NCBI GenBank assembly: GCA_024644345.1
Contig: JAHELE010000005.1
Coordinates: forward strand, 1-59,063
DNA from: Actinomycetes bacterium
Lineage (GTDB): Bacteria; Actinomycetota; Actinomycetes; JAHEKZ01
Direction of reading: 5' to 3'
Length of the DNA stretch: 59,063 bases
The notes beneath the pieces are model-generated. The model was not told where the DNA came from. It did no database searches and was given only the letters and a program-made list of their open reading frames with translations. Below are positions 9,500 to 19,953 of the stretch, piece by piece. The translations under genes and the position numbers were made by a program. Within the stretch, counting starts at the first letter, position 1. Every line of letters starts with the position of its first letter.

Positions 9500-10756
9500 G
9501 TGAGCGACCCCCACGAGACCGACGAGGCTTCACCGACTCCGGTCACCATGCTTCTGGAACCACGTGACGGGTTGCCTCCTGTCATCACCACCACCCGCGC
9601 GCTCGTGGACGCCGCCGCTTCGCTCGCCGAGGGGTCGGGACCAGTCGCTGTCGACGCCGAGCGGGCCAGCGGCTACCGGTACGGGCACCGCGCGTACCTG
9701 GTGCAGATCCGCCGGGCTGGGTCAGGGTCGTTCCTGGTCGACCCCATCGCCTGCACCGACCATTCCCCGCTCGCCGAGGCCATCAACGATGCCGAGTGGG
9801 TCCTCCACGCAGCAAGCCAGGATCTTCCCTGCCTCTCCGACATCGGGCTCCGACCACGCACGCTCTTCGACACCGAGCTGGCCGGCCGTCTGCTCGGCCA
9901 TCCCCGCGTGGGTCTGGCAGCCATGACCGAGTCCGTCCTCGGCATCGGTCTTGAAAAGGGACACGCAGCCGTCGACTGGTCTACGCGTCCACTTCCCGAT
10001 GACTGGCTGCGCTACGCCGCGCTCGACGTCGAGGTGCTGGTCGACCTTCGCGATGCGCTCGCCGCCGAGCTGGACGAGTCAGGCAAGGCGGAGTGGGCCC
10101 AGCAGGAGTTCGCCGCCATCCTCGACGCTCCGCCGCCGGCGCCACGCGTCGACCCGTGGCGCCGTACCAGCGGCATGCACCGCGTCCGCAAGCCACGCCA
10201 GCTGGCCGTCATCCGCGAGTTGTGGATGGCACGCGACGCCCTCGCCCAGAGCCGCGACACCGCTCCCGGTCGCATCCTTCCCGACAGCGCCATCGTCTCC
10301 GCCGCCCTTGAGCAGCCGAAGACCCGCGAAGAGCTGATCGCCCTGCCAATCTTCGGCGGCCGGGCGAACCGGCGACAGGCAGACCGTTGGTTTGCCGCCA
10401 TCGATCGAGCCCGCACATGTCCGGATAGCGAGTTGCCGTCACCGACGGTGGTCTCCGATGCTCCCCCGCCGGCACGTTCCTGGCCGGACAAGAACCCCGA
10501 GGCAGCGGCGAGGCTCGCGGTGCTGCGGCCGGCCGTCGCCGCCATCGCCGACGAACACACGCTTCCGACCGAGAACCTGCTGACGCCCGACACGGTCCGC
10601 CGGATCGCGTGGGATCCGCCGGACGACAGCTCCGAGACGGGCATCGCAGCTCGTCTCCAGTCACATGGCGCGCGGGCGTGGCAGGTCAGCCTGACCGCTC
10701 GCCCCATGGCCATGGCCCTTGACCGCGTCGGACGCGCCGCAGAGGTCAGGCCCTAG
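9500..10756 (+). CDS. rnd: ribonuclease D family 3'-5' exonuclease with HRDC domain
   Basis: VAVDAERASGYRYG, WVLHAASQDLPCL, YAALDVEVLVDL; GTG start at 9500. Confidence 0.92.
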   Translation: MSDPHETDEASPTPVTMLLEPRDGLPPVITTTRALVDAAASLAEGSGPVAVDAERASGYRYGHRAYLVQIRRAGSGSFLVDPIACTDHSPLAEAINDAEWVLHAASQDLPCLSDIGLRPRTLFDTELAGRLLGHPRVGLAAMTESVLGIGLEKGHAAVDWSTRPLPDDWLRYAALDVEVLVDLRDALAAELDESGKAEWAQQEFAAILDAPPPAPRVDPWRRTSGMHRVRKPRQLAVIRELWMARDALAQSRDTAPGRILPDSAIVSAALEQPKTREELIALPIFGGRANRRQADRWFAAIDRARTCPDSELPSPTVVSDAPPPARSWPDKNPEAAARLAVLRPAVAAIADEHTLPTENLLTPDTVRRIAWDPPDDSSETGIAARLQSHGARAWQVSLTARPMAMALDRVGRAAEVRP

Positions 10757-11121
10757 ACCTCACCGGAAATCTCCTCAGGTGCCCGCATCCGCCAGGCGTC
10801 GGTGACCAGCTCCGTCAGCCGTTCCACGTCGACCTCGTCCAGACGTAGCATCACCAAGGGCCACGCGTCGTATCCCGGGGTGGTGAAGAAGACGTCGGGT
10901 TCCCCCAGCACGAGCGCCTGCTTCTCTGCCTCGTCGCCGACGTAGATCACAGCGATGTCGGTGCGGATCCGCCGCTTCTTGCCGGCCCGGCGTTCAGGGT
11001 AGGACCAGATGAAGCCCTTGTTGGCGACCCGGAAATCAAATCCATCGGAGTCGATCTCGGTCACCTGCGGAAGCTCGAGCGCAAGGCGCCGCACATCATC
11101 AGCGTCTGCCATGCCGGCCAT
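10753..11121 (-). CDS. MmcQ/YjbR family protein
   Basis: DADDVRRLALELPQVTE..., FRVANKGFIWSYPERR. Confidence 0.85.
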   Translation of the reverse strand: MAGMADADDVRRLALELPQVTEIDSDGFDFRVANKGFIWSYPERRAGKKRRIRTDIAVIYVGDEAEKQALVLGEPDVFFTTPGYDAWPLVMLRLDEVDVERLTELVTDAWRMRAPEEISGEV

Positions 11122-11271
11122 CCTCCCCGGCAGGGCGTCCGCTTGTCATCCCATGCGGCGGCCGGACCGTCGCTACTCGCCGTAGTCGGATGAGCACTCA
11201 AGAGCCCTGCCCAGACGGCCCTCGGCGTCCTATGCTCCGAAGACCACCGGCCGACCGTTCAGGAGGCACCC

Positions 11272-13251
11272 ATGAGACGCTCGCACTATGTGGCAATGGC
11301 CACGGCCACTGCCATCGTGGCGGCCCTCGGCACCACAGCGGCGACGACGACGCTCGCCAGTGCTGCGCCTTCTGGCTCGAGCAACAACCTTGGAGCAACC
11401 TTCGTCGGAGAGCGGGCACCGCTGAAGACATCCGCACCATCGACGACAACCCTCCGCACGCCCGGCATCGATGACGTGCTCGGCGGCGTCGAACTCAAGA
11501 GCCCCGAGGTCGAGGCGCGGCAGAACTCTCCTCAGGGTGGCTCGTCGGTACTGAACGGCAATGTTCGACCACCGTCTGCAGCATCGGTCCCGGTATCGCA
11601 GAATCAGAGCGGAGTAGTCAAGAGCTTCCAAGGCTTGAACCACTTCGACAGCCGGTACTCAGGCGGCGGGAATGCCTACTCCGGTGAACCGCCGGACCAA
11701 GGAATGTGTGTCGGAGGCGGCTACGTCTTCGAGATCGTGAACTCCGTCGTGCAGGTGTACACCACGTCCGGTACTCCCCTGATCGAGGGAGACAAGGCCT
11801 TCGCTGACAGCCCACCGGTCGGGCTGACGCTCAACGAGTTCTTCGACCTGGCGCCGTCGTTCGAGCGCCCCGCTGGTCCGTTCGGCCCGTACATGTTCGA
11901 CACATCATGCCTGTACGACCCGTCAACGCAGCGCTGGTTCGCCACGGCGGCCAACTTGGATCAGGACCCGACGACTGGCGCCTTCACCGGCGAGAACCAG
12001 GTCTGGCTCGCCGTGAGCGCCGGCTCGAACCCGCTCGGCTCGTGGAAGATCTGGTCGATCGACACAGCCAACAACGGCCAGAACGGCACCCCCGACCACG
12101 GCTGCCTGGATGGCTTCTGCTTCGGCGACTACCCGCAGATCGGCATGGACGCCGAAGGCTTCTACATCGTCACCAATGAGTTCGAGTTCTTCGGCAACGG
12201 CTTCAACGGGACGCAGCTCTACGCCCTTTCCAAGGACGACCTCGTTGCCGGGCTGGACGATCCGACGATGCAGATGTTCGAGAACGTGCCCACCGCCACG
12301 TACAACGACGTCGCGTACACCATGCAGCCGGCGAATGCCCTGCCGGATGAGTGGGACTCGTCCGGCAACGGAACGATGTACTTCGGGATGTCAGGGTCCC
12401 CGTACAGCGACAGCTTGGTTCGCTCGGTCGCGCTGTACGGGCTTTCCAACACCAACTCCCTGGCGACCAACACGCCGAACCTGACATTGGAAGAGACCTC
12501 GGTGCCAACCCAGGCATACGCGACGCCGGGATTTGCGCAACAGCAGGCCGGCCCCATGCCGCTGCTGTCCTGCGTCAACGACAGGGCCTGCATCGGCGTC
12601 CACTACCCGAAGATCAAGAACCCGCTCGTCCTGGACGCCGGTAACTCCGGCAAGGTGTACGGCGCCTGGCTCCACGACGGCGACGTCTACCTGACAACCG
12701 GTACACCGCTCAGGGGAAGTGGGGCTGCTTGGTACAACACCAACAACGGCTCGTGGAAGGGCATCAAGCAGCGGACCGGCGTCGCGTGGTTCGTCGTCCG
12801 ACCCGATGCGACCGGATCTGGGCTGGACGCCTCGCTCCAAGGCGACGGCTACCTCGCAGTGCAGGGCGCGAATCTGACGTACCCATCGATCGTTGTCGGC
12901 CCGACGGGTGCCGGGGCAATCGGGGCGACACTCACCGGGCCGAACAACTACCCGAGCGCCGCGGTGGCCCAGTTCGCCCCAGGACAAGCGCCGTCACGCG
13001 TGCAGATCACCGGTCAAGGTGTTGGACCCAACGATGGGTTCACCGCCACCGGTGAAGGCGGCTATGACCCGCGGTGGGGTGACTACCCCGCAGCGACGGT
13101 GACACCCGACGGGACGATGTGGTTCGCCAACGAGTACACCGCATCGAGGTGCACGGTCGCCGAGTTCGATGTCGACACCACCTGCGGCTACAACCGAACC
13201 TTCTACGCGAACTGGAGCACGCACATCACCGCAGTCACCCCGCTGCGGTGA
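11272..13251 (+). CDS. large secreted protein, function unknown
   Basis: signal peptide MRRSHYVAMATATAIVAALGTTAATTTLASAAPSG; RBS AGGAGG; repeated Trp/Gly-rich segments. Confidence 0.8.
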   Translation: MRRSHYVAMATATAIVAALGTTAATTTLASAAPSGSSNNLGATFVGERAPLKTSAPSTTTLRTPGIDDVLGGVELKSPEVEARQNSPQGGSSVLNGNVRPPSAASVPVSQNQSGVVKSFQGLNHFDSRYSGGGNAYSGEPPDQGMCVGGGYVFEIVNSVVQVYTTSGTPLIEGDKAFADSPPVGLTLNEFFDLAPSFERPAGPFGPYMFDTSCLYDPSTQRWFATAANLDQDPTTGAFTGENQVWLAVSAGSNPLGSWKIWSIDTANNGQNGTPDHGCLDGFCFGDYPQIGMDAEGFYIVTNEFEFFGNGFNGTQLYALSKDDLVAGLDDPTMQMFENVPTATYNDVAYTMQPANALPDEWDSSGNGTMYFGMSGSPYSDSLVRSVALYGLSNTNSLATNTPNLTLEETSVPTQAYATPGFAQQQAGPMPLLSCVNDRACIGVHYPKIKNPLVLDAGNSGKVYGAWLHDGDVYLTTGTPLRGSGAAWYNTNNGSWKGIKQRTGVAWFVVRPDATGSGLDASLQGDGYLAVQGANLTYPSIVVGPTGAGAIGATLTGPNNYPSAAVAQFAPGQAPSRVQITGQGVGPNDGFTATGEGGYDPRWGDYPAATVTPDGTMWFANEYTASRCTVAEFDVDTTCGYNRTFYANWSTHITAVTPLR

Positions 13252-13269
13252 GCTCCGGTCGGTTGGGGG

Positions 13270-14067
13270 TCAGCCCTGAAGGAGGAGGGTGTCGAGCCCG
13301 CGGACAAGACCGACCCGACCCGGCGCCGCTCGCACCGCAAGCAGCGTCCCGGCCACATAAGGAGCCGGTGTGCCGCCAGCGTCATGACGGATGACGAGGC
13401 GCTCATCGGCCTGGGCAAACACGACCTCGGTCGACACGACGAAGCTCGGTAGCCGAACCGAATGCACCTGCGTGGCGCCGATCGTTGCCCCCCGCGCCTC
13501 GGGATAGCCGCCGATCTCGGCGACGGAGATGGTCAGCGGGTGGCGCGACACCTCGCCGAGGCGCTCGGCCAGCTCTCTGGCAGTACCGCTAGGAGCATCC
13601 GGCTTGGACGCCGAGGCGTAGTCGATGATCTCGCGCTGCGGCAGGAAGGGAGCCACGAGAAGCGCCGCCGCCTGGGCCATTGCTGCGGTGAGTGAGAAGT
13701 TGCCTGCGGCTACGACACCCACACCAGCGGTCCGCGCGGCCGCATCGATCTCGTCGAAGTCGGACGCCGAGAGCCCGCTCGTACCGATGACCACGTGCAC
13801 GCCGGCAGCTATTGCTGTCAGCGCATGGCCTTTGGCGGCTGCGGCAGATGTGTAGTCGACCAGGACATCGACGTCGTCGAGTGCCACTCCCACATCAGTT
13901 GAGACCACGACGCCTACGGCCGGTCCGCCCCACGCCTCGCCGAGGTCGCGACCGGCGGCCGAGCGAGAGACAGCGCTGCGGAGTACCAGGCCATCGGAGT
14001 CCAGAATCGACTGGGCAATCGCCCTGCCCGTCCATCCGGTGGCCCCAGCTACACAGACACCAGTCAC
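13270..14067 (-). CDS. DapB-like dihydrodipicolinate reductase family protein (divergent)
   Basis: N-terminal VAGATGWTGRAI, REIIDYASASKPDAPSGTARELAE, GATQVHSVRLP; catalytic His-His replaced. Confidence 0.8.
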   Translation of the reverse strand: MTGVCVAGATGWTGRAIAQSILDSDGLVLRSAVSRSAAGRDLGEAWGGPAVGVVVSTDVGVALDDVDVLVDYTSAAAAKGHALTAIAAGVHVVIGTSGLSASDFDEIDAAARTAGVGVVAAGNFSLTAAMAQAAALLVAPFLPQREIIDYASASKPDAPSGTARELAERLGEVSRHPLTISVAEIGGYPEARGATIGATQVHSVRLPSFVVSTEVVFAQADERLVIRHDAGGTPAPYVAGTLLAVRAAPGRVGLVRGLDTLLLQG

Positions 14068-14097
14068 TGGCCGTCTCCTTCAGCGTAGAAGCGTGGG

Positions 14098-14637
14098 CTA
14101 CTCGCCCGTCGCGCCGTCGACGGCCTCGCGGATGAGATCGGCGTGGCCGTTGTGCCTGGCGTACTCCTCGATCATGTGGCAGACGATCCATCGCAGACTC
14201 GGCGGCGGACCATGTGAGCCGTTGTAGTCGGCGAGGCGACCCATCCCGCCATCGGCGAGTGCGGCCGCCACTCGCTCCCTGGCTCGTTCGACCGACGTCC
14301 GCCACATGACCCGAAGTTGCTCAGGAGTGTCATCGGCCGCCGAGTGCCAGTCCCAGTCGCGGTCCGCCTTCCAGTCCACGGTGTCCCACGGTGGCCACTG
14401 CTTCTCTCCGTGCAGAACCCAGCAGAACCACTGATCCTCGACCAGGGCCATGTGCTTGAGCATGCCGCCCAACGTCATCGTCGAAGCGGCGACCGACGTA
14501 TTCAGTCCTGATGCGTCCAGACCGGAGCACTTCCACTCGAAGGTGGCTCGTTGGAAGTCCAGGAACCCGAGCAGGGTCGCGACCTCGTCTGCGGCGATGG
14601 GCGGCTCAGGCCGCCCCTGTTCATCGACGGTGTTCAT
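14098..14637 (-). CDS. DinB family (DUF664) protein
   Basis: TLGGMLKHMALVEDQWF, SLRWIVCHMIEEYARHNGHADLIREAVDG. Confidence 0.92.
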   Translation of the reverse strand: MNTVDEQGRPEPPIAADEVATLLGFLDFQRATFEWKCSGLDASGLNTSVAASTMTLGGMLKHMALVEDQWFCWVLHGEKQWPPWDTVDWKADRDWDWHSAADDTPEQLRVMWRTSVERARERVAAALADGGMGRLADYNGSHGPPPSLRWIVCHMIEEYARHNGHADLIREAVDGATGE

Positions 14638-14689
14638 GCGACGACACTAGTCATGCCCGATGACGCCGGGGAGATGCGAGAGTGATCCG

Positions 14690-15385
14690 ATGATTCGACG
14701 GGTCGAACAGATCAGGCACGACCTCGCCGATCACGCAGATGCCGACCGCGCCGGGCAGCAGCAGGCCTACATGAAGTCGGCCATACCGTTTCGGGGGGTG
14801 CGACTTCCCGACGTACGGCGGCTGACCAGGTCAGCGCTACGGGACGATCCCGTGCTCTCGCAGGAGGACCTGGTGGCCACCGTCACCGCACTCTGGGACG
14901 ACGCGTCCTATCGCGAGGAGCGCTATGCAGCGCTCGCCGTCCTTCACCTCCCGAAGCACCGTCGCTGGCGTGACCTCACGCTCCTGCCGCTCTACGAGCA
15001 CTGGGTGGTGACCGGCCGCTGGTGGGACCTGGTCGACGACCTCTGCACCCACGCGCTCCGAGAGCTTCTGATCACCCACCCGGTCGAGGTGGCACCGCTG
15101 ATTCGCCGGTGGGCTCACGACGACGACCTGTGGCGACGGCGAGCGGCCCTGGTCTGCCAGGTGGGCGCCAAGGATGCAGCAGACGCCGAGCTGCTCTCGG
15201 ACGTGATCGCGTCAGCGCTCTCACCGCCGGACGAGCTGCGGCACGACTTCTTCGTCCGCAAAGGCATCGGGTGGGCGCTCCGGGACTACGCGCGGACCGA
15301 TCCGGAGTGGGTGCGCGACTTCGTCCAGACACACCGCGAGCAGCTCAGCCCGCTGTCAATCCGCGAAGCAACCAAGCACCTCTGA
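14690..15385 (+). CDS. DNA alkylation repair protein (AlkD-like HEAT repeat)
   Basis: MKSAIPFRGVRLPDVRRL, WWDLVDDLCTHALRELL, KGIGWALRDYARTDPEWVRDFV. Confidence 0.93.
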   Translation: MIRRVEQIRHDLADHADADRAGQQQAYMKSAIPFRGVRLPDVRRLTRSALRDDPVLSQEDLVATVTALWDDASYREERYAALAVLHLPKHRRWRDLTLLPLYEHWVVTGRWWDLVDDLCTHALRELLITHPVEVAPLIRRWAHDDDLWRRRAALVCQVGAKDAADAELLSDVIASALSPPDELRHDFFVRKGIGWALRDYARTDPEWVRDFVQTHREQLSPLSIREATKHL

Positions 15386-15442
15386 TCCGCCGGGGCTACT
15401 GGCGAGTAGCATCGAGGGACCGATCCATTCCTGGGAGGTTCT

Positions 15443-16660
15443 GTGGTCCGCTCTGCCCTTGGCAGCCCCCGCGAGGTCGTCTTCGTCGACGGCGTCCGTA
15501 CCCCGTTCGGCAAGGCCGGCAGCCGGTACGCCAACACCCGAGCCGACGACCTGATCGTGAAGGTGATCCGTGAGCTGTTGCGGCGCAACCCGTCGCTGCC
15601 AGCAGACCGGATCGACGAGGTGGCCATCGCCGCCACCACCCAGATCGGCGACCAGGGCCTCACCATCGGACGCAGCGCCGGAATCTTGGCTGGCCTCCCT
15701 CAGTCGGTGCCCGGCTACTCGATCGACCGCATGTGCGCCGGCGCCATGACGGCGGTCACCTCACTCGGGGCCGGCATTGCCGCCGGAGCCATCGACGTCG
15801 GCCTGGCCGGCGGCGTCGAACACATGGGACGCCACCCGATGGGTGAGGGCATCGATCCCAACCCCCGCTTCGTCGCCGAGCGCCTGGTGAACCCCGACGC
15901 CCTGGTCATGGGCAAGACCGCCGAGAACCTGCACGACCGCTTTCCCCACCTCACCCGCGAGCGCGCCGACGCCTTTGCCGCGGCAAGTCAGCAGAAGGTG
16001 GCTGACGCGTACGCCGCCGATGCCATCCAGGCAGACCTCGTACCGGTCGCCGTGTGGGCCGATGAGGGTGGCTGGGACCTGTCCTCGGCCGACGAGCCAC
16101 CGCGTCCGGGCACTACCACTGAGCAGCTGGCCGAGCTGCGGACGCCGTTCCGTCCCGGTGGTCACGTGACGGCGGGAAACGCCGCAGGGCTTAATGACGG
16201 CGCCACCGGCGCATTGGTCACCTCGGCCGCGGTTGCCGACGAGCTCGGCCTGAGCGCGAAGATGCGTCTGGTGGGGTACGCCTTCGCCGGCGTCGACCCA
16301 GCGCTGATGGGCGTCGGACCGATCCCGTCCACCGAACGTGCACTCAGCCGAGCTGGCCTGTCGATCGACGACATCGGCCTGATCGAGATCAACGAGGCGT
16401 TCGCCGTGCAGGTGCTCGCCTTCCTCGACCACTACGGCATCCCCGACGACGACCCCAAGGTGAACCCCTACGGCGGCGCGATCGCCTTCGGCCACCCGCT
16501 CGCGTCGTCCGGGATCCGACTGATGATCCAGCTCGCTCGCCAGTTCAGCGAGCGTCCAGACGTGCAGTACGGCATCACCACGATGTGCGTGGGCCTCGGC
16601 CAAGGCGGCACCGTGATCTGGGAGAACCCCGGCTACACCGGCGAAGGGAGTGCCGCGTGA
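15443..16660 (+). CDS. fadA: acetyl-CoA C-acyltransferase (thiolase)
   Basis: active-site MCAGAMTAV, NEAFAVQVLAF, GHPLASSG, MCVGLGQGG. Confidence 0.95.
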   Translation: MVRSALGSPREVVFVDGVRTPFGKAGSRYANTRADDLIVKVIRELLRRNPSLPADRIDEVAIAATTQIGDQGLTIGRSAGILAGLPQSVPGYSIDRMCAGAMTAVTSLGAGIAAGAIDVGLAGGVEHMGRHPMGEGIDPNPRFVAERLVNPDALVMGKTAENLHDRFPHLTRERADAFAAASQQKVADAYAADAIQADLVPVAVWADEGGWDLSSADEPPRPGTTTEQLAELRTPFRPGGHVTAGNAAGLNDGATGALVTSAAVADELGLSAKMRLVGYAFAGVDPALMGVGPIPSTERALSRAGLSIDDIGLIEINEAFAVQVLAFLDHYGIPDDDPKVNPYGGAIAFGHPLASSGIRLMIQLARQFSERPDVQYGITTMCVGLGQGGTVIWENPGYTGEGSAA

Positions 16661-18744
16661 GCGACTCCTTGCTGCCGGACTTCCCCGATGAGGTCGTCAC
16701 CGAGACCAAGGTGCACTACGTCGCACTGCCAGGGGGCGTCGGCAAGGCGGCGCTGCTCACACTCGACAACGGCCGCGACCACAAGCGCCCGAACACCTTC
16801 GGTCCGGCTGGGCTGGCCTCATTGGAGACCGCGCTCGACAAGGTCGCCGCGCGCGACGACCTCGCGGCCGTCTGCCTGACCGGCAAGCCGTTCATCTTCA
16901 GCGTCGGCGCCGACCTGAGTGTCTTTCGGCAGCTGACCAGTCACGAGCAGGTGCTTGAGATCGGACGCCTTGGCCACCGGGTGTTCGGCAAGCTCGCCAC
17001 GCTTCCGGTGCCGAGCTTCGCCTTCGTCAACGGCGCAGCCATGGGTGGCGGCCTCGAGGTGGCGTTGCACTGCTCCTTCCGCACCGTCTCGTCGGCAGCA
17101 CCGGCGTTGGCACTGCCCGAGGTCTTCCTCGGTCTCATCCCAGGCTGGGGTGGCGCCACCCTGCTGCCACGCATTGCCGGCCCCGACAACGCCGTCACCG
17201 TCATCGTGCAGAACCCGCTGACGTACAACACGATGCTCAAGCCGAAGCAGGCCCTTGCGCTCGGTGTCGCGGACGTGCTGCTCGATGGCGCCGACTTCGT
17301 CGAGCAGTCACTGGCCTGGGCGGCCTCGGTCGTGAGCGGCGCCGTGTCGGTGGAACGCCCCGACGCCACGGACGATGAGTGGACCCGGGCGATGGCCCGC
17401 GCCGCTGGCATCGTGGCTGCCCGCACCAAAGACGTGCCGCCGGCGCCGCAGCGGGCCCTCGATCTGCTCGCCAGGGGGCGAGGGTCGGTTGCCGACGGTT
17501 TCGCCGCCGAGGACCAGGCGCTGGCCGACCTCACGCTCAGCCCTGAGCTGGCGGCCTCGCTGTACGCGTTCGACCTGGTGCAGAAGCGCGCCAAGCGACC
17601 AGTCGGCGTCCCTGAGGTCGAGCCGGCCACGGTGTCTTTCGTCGGACTGGTTGGCGCCGGGCTGATGGCTCGTCAGCTCGCCGTCCTGATCGCCGAGAAG
17701 ATGGGGGTGCCGGTGCACCTGGTCGACATCGACGACGACGCCGTGTCGCGGGCGCGAGCGGCGCTCACCGACGATCTGCAGGGCCGCGTGGCCAAGGGAC
17801 GACTGCGCCGGGATCTGGCCTCACGGCTGCAGGAACAGATCACCATCGGCACCGACCGTTCGGCGCTTGCCGAGGCCGACCTGGTCATTGAAGCGGTCGT
17901 CGAGGACCTCGCCGTCAAACGCCACGTCTTCGCCGACCTCGAAGAGGTCGTTCGGGACGACTGCGTGATCGCGACGAACACATCGTCACTCCCGGTCTCG
18001 TTGATGGCCAAGGGGCTGCGTCACCCAGAGCGCGTCGTCGGGCTGCACTTCTTCAACCCGGTGGCCGTCATGCAGCTGGTCGAGGTGGTCCGCGCGCAGC
18101 AGTCGGACGACCGGTCGATCGCTACCGCGTTCGCTGTCACCAAGCAGCTGAAGAAGTCGGCCGTCCTCGTCGTCGACTCCCCCGGGTTTGTGGTGAACAG
18201 GGTCCTCATCCGGTTGCTCTCGGAGGTCATGAGCGCCGTCGACGAAGGGGCCGACTTCGCCACGGTTGACCGCAGCCTCGACCCGTTGGGCATGCCGATG
18301 TCGCCCTTCGCCCTGCTCGAGCTCGTGGGAACGGGCGTCGCTGCCCATGTCGTTGGCGCCATGCACCAGGCATTCCCCGACCGGTTCGCCTCATCGACCA
18401 CGCTCGACGCACTGGCGTCCGGCGGCTTCAGCACGGTGTACGACGCCGAGCGGGGAGCACCCGCGATCGATCCAGCGGTGGCAACGCTGGTGCCGGCCAG
18501 CGACGCCCCGCCCACCTCGGACGACGTGCGTGACCGCGTACTGCGCGCTCTCGCAGAAGAGATCGGGTTGATGCTCGACGAAGGTGTCGTCAGCTCAGCG
18601 GCCGACATCGACCTCTGCATGGTTCTCGGTGCCGGCTGGCCGTTCTGGCTCGGCGGCATCACGCCGTACCTCGACCGGTGCGGGGTGGCCGTCGCTGTCC
18701 GCGGACACACGTTCCATGACGGCATTCCCGACGCTAGCCGCTGA
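16657..18744 (+). CDS. fadB: multifunctional enoyl-CoA hydratase / 3-hydroxyacyl-CoA dehydrogenase
   Basis: crotonase domain plus VGLVGAGLMARQLAVL Rossmann domain and ATNTSSLPVSLMA; GTGA overlap with the thiolase gene. Confidence 0.95.
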   Translation: MSDSLLPDFPDEVVTETKVHYVALPGGVGKAALLTLDNGRDHKRPNTFGPAGLASLETALDKVAARDDLAAVCLTGKPFIFSVGADLSVFRQLTSHEQVLEIGRLGHRVFGKLATLPVPSFAFVNGAAMGGGLEVALHCSFRTVSSAAPALALPEVFLGLIPGWGGATLLPRIAGPDNAVTVIVQNPLTYNTMLKPKQALALGVADVLLDGADFVEQSLAWAASVVSGAVSVERPDATDDEWTRAMARAAGIVAARTKDVPPAPQRALDLLARGRGSVADGFAAEDQALADLTLSPELAASLYAFDLVQKRAKRPVGVPEVEPATVSFVGLVGAGLMARQLAVLIAEKMGVPVHLVDIDDDAVSRARAALTDDLQGRVAKGRLRRDLASRLQEQITIGTDRSALAEADLVIEAVVEDLAVKRHVFADLEEVVRDDCVIATNTSSLPVSLMAKGLRHPERVVGLHFFNPVAVMQLVEVVRAQQSDDRSIATAFAVTKQLKKSAVLVVDSPGFVVNRVLIRLLSEVMSAVDEGADFATVDRSLDPLGMPMSPFALLELVGTGVAAHVVGAMHQAFPDRFASSTTLDALASGGFSTVYDAERGAPAIDPAVATLVPASDAPPTSDDVRDRVLRALAEEIGLMLDEGVVSSAADIDLCMVLGAGWPFWLGGITPYLDRCGVAVAVRGHTFHDGIPDASR

Positions 18745-19810
18745 CCCCGACCACCCGCTCAGCGGGCGACAGCTGCACCCGTCTCAGGCGCTCGGTGTCA
18801 GCCCCTTCGCGCCACGCGACCACGTCGCCACCGGCGAGGGGGACGATCAGCCACCCGTCCGGCCCGGCCATCGGTTGCGCGCCCAGGGCGGGCTCGAGCC
18901 CGCGGACCATGGCGAGGTCGTCCGGTGGCCCCACGGCCAGTCCGGTACCGCCTGCCTCGTTCTTGACTACCACCGCCACCCCGTCGACAGCGGGAAACAG
19001 ACGGGGCGTGCTGACCTCGAACCACCCCAGCGGCGTCGACACGTCTGTTCGATCGCCCGTCGAGACGTCGACCATCGCGGTGGAACAGCCGGTCGTCAGA
19101 CAGCCCGTGCTGACGAGGGCGTAGTGGTCGGTGACCTCCCGGACGCCGATCACCCGGCCGAGGCCACGCACCTTCTCCTGCAGCTGCGGATCCCACAGCG
19201 CGAGCCGTTGCCCGCGGAAGACTCCCCGCAGCACCACCAGTCCGTCGTCGGTCGCGCCCTTCACCTGCAGACCCGGCGGCACGCTGAACACCTTCGATCG
19301 CCACGACCCGTAGGCGCTGGCCAGAGCAGCTCCACCGGCCGTCGGGGGGTCGGAGTTGACGATCAGCCAGACCGAGGACGGGGAGGCCGGCGCCACGAGA
19401 TCTGCCTCACCCACCGGTTCGGGGGGTTCACCTGCGAGATAGCTGACGACGGAGTCGGCGAACGCCGGGTCACCGGACGGGTACTGCACCACGGCGCCCG
19501 AACCCACGACAGTCGCCTGAACGCCGTCCACCCGGCCGCTCCCGCGACTGGTCGGGTCGTCGGTCACAGGTGTGCGTTCGCCGGTGTCGACGTCGAGCCA
19601 GGTCAACCCCGAGGCTCCGTCGGTGAGCAGCCGCAGGCCGGTGGGGGCTGGACCGGTCTGCCAGGGCCGGGCCTGCACCAGCCCCCACCCGGCCATGGCC
19701 ATCAGCAGCACGGCCACCAGCGCGACCTGCACCGGGCGGGGGACCCGCGGCATCACCCGAGCAGGCCGACGGGGGCCGGCGTCCAACATGTCGAGTTCGG
19801 TCAGCGTCAC
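18734..19810 (-). CDS. membrane-anchored extracellular protein, function unknown
   Basis: single N-terminal TM (VQVALVAVLLMAMAGWGLV) then a large beta-rich extracellular region; probable GTG start at 19810. Confidence 0.65.
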   Translation of the reverse strand: MTLTELDMLDAGPRRPARVMPRVPRPVQVALVAVLLMAMAGWGLVQARPWQTGPAPTGLRLLTDGASGLTWLDVDTGERTPVTDDPTSRGSGRVDGVQATVVGSGAVVQYPSGDPAFADSVVSYLAGEPPEPVGEADLVAPASPSSVWLIVNSDPPTAGGAALASAYGSWRSKVFSVPPGLQVKGATDDGLVVLRGVFRGQRLALWDPQLQEKVRGLGRVIGVREVTDHYALVSTGCLTTGCSTAMVDVSTGDRTDVSTPLGWFEVSTPRLFPAVDGVAVVVKNEAGGTGLAVGPPDDLAMVRGLEPALGAQPMAGPDGWLIVPLAGGDVVAWREGADTERLRRVQLSPAERVVGVSG

Positions 19811-19953
19811 CCCCACACAGTGAGGGGCACCCGGCCGCACGGCAACTGCTGGCCGCCCGTAGCCGCACCACCACGTGCGGTGACCGAACGTGCAGAAGGG
19901 TGGCATCGGCCGGAGAGCGGGCACCCTGCTCCGGCACGGTCTACGGTCAGCGG

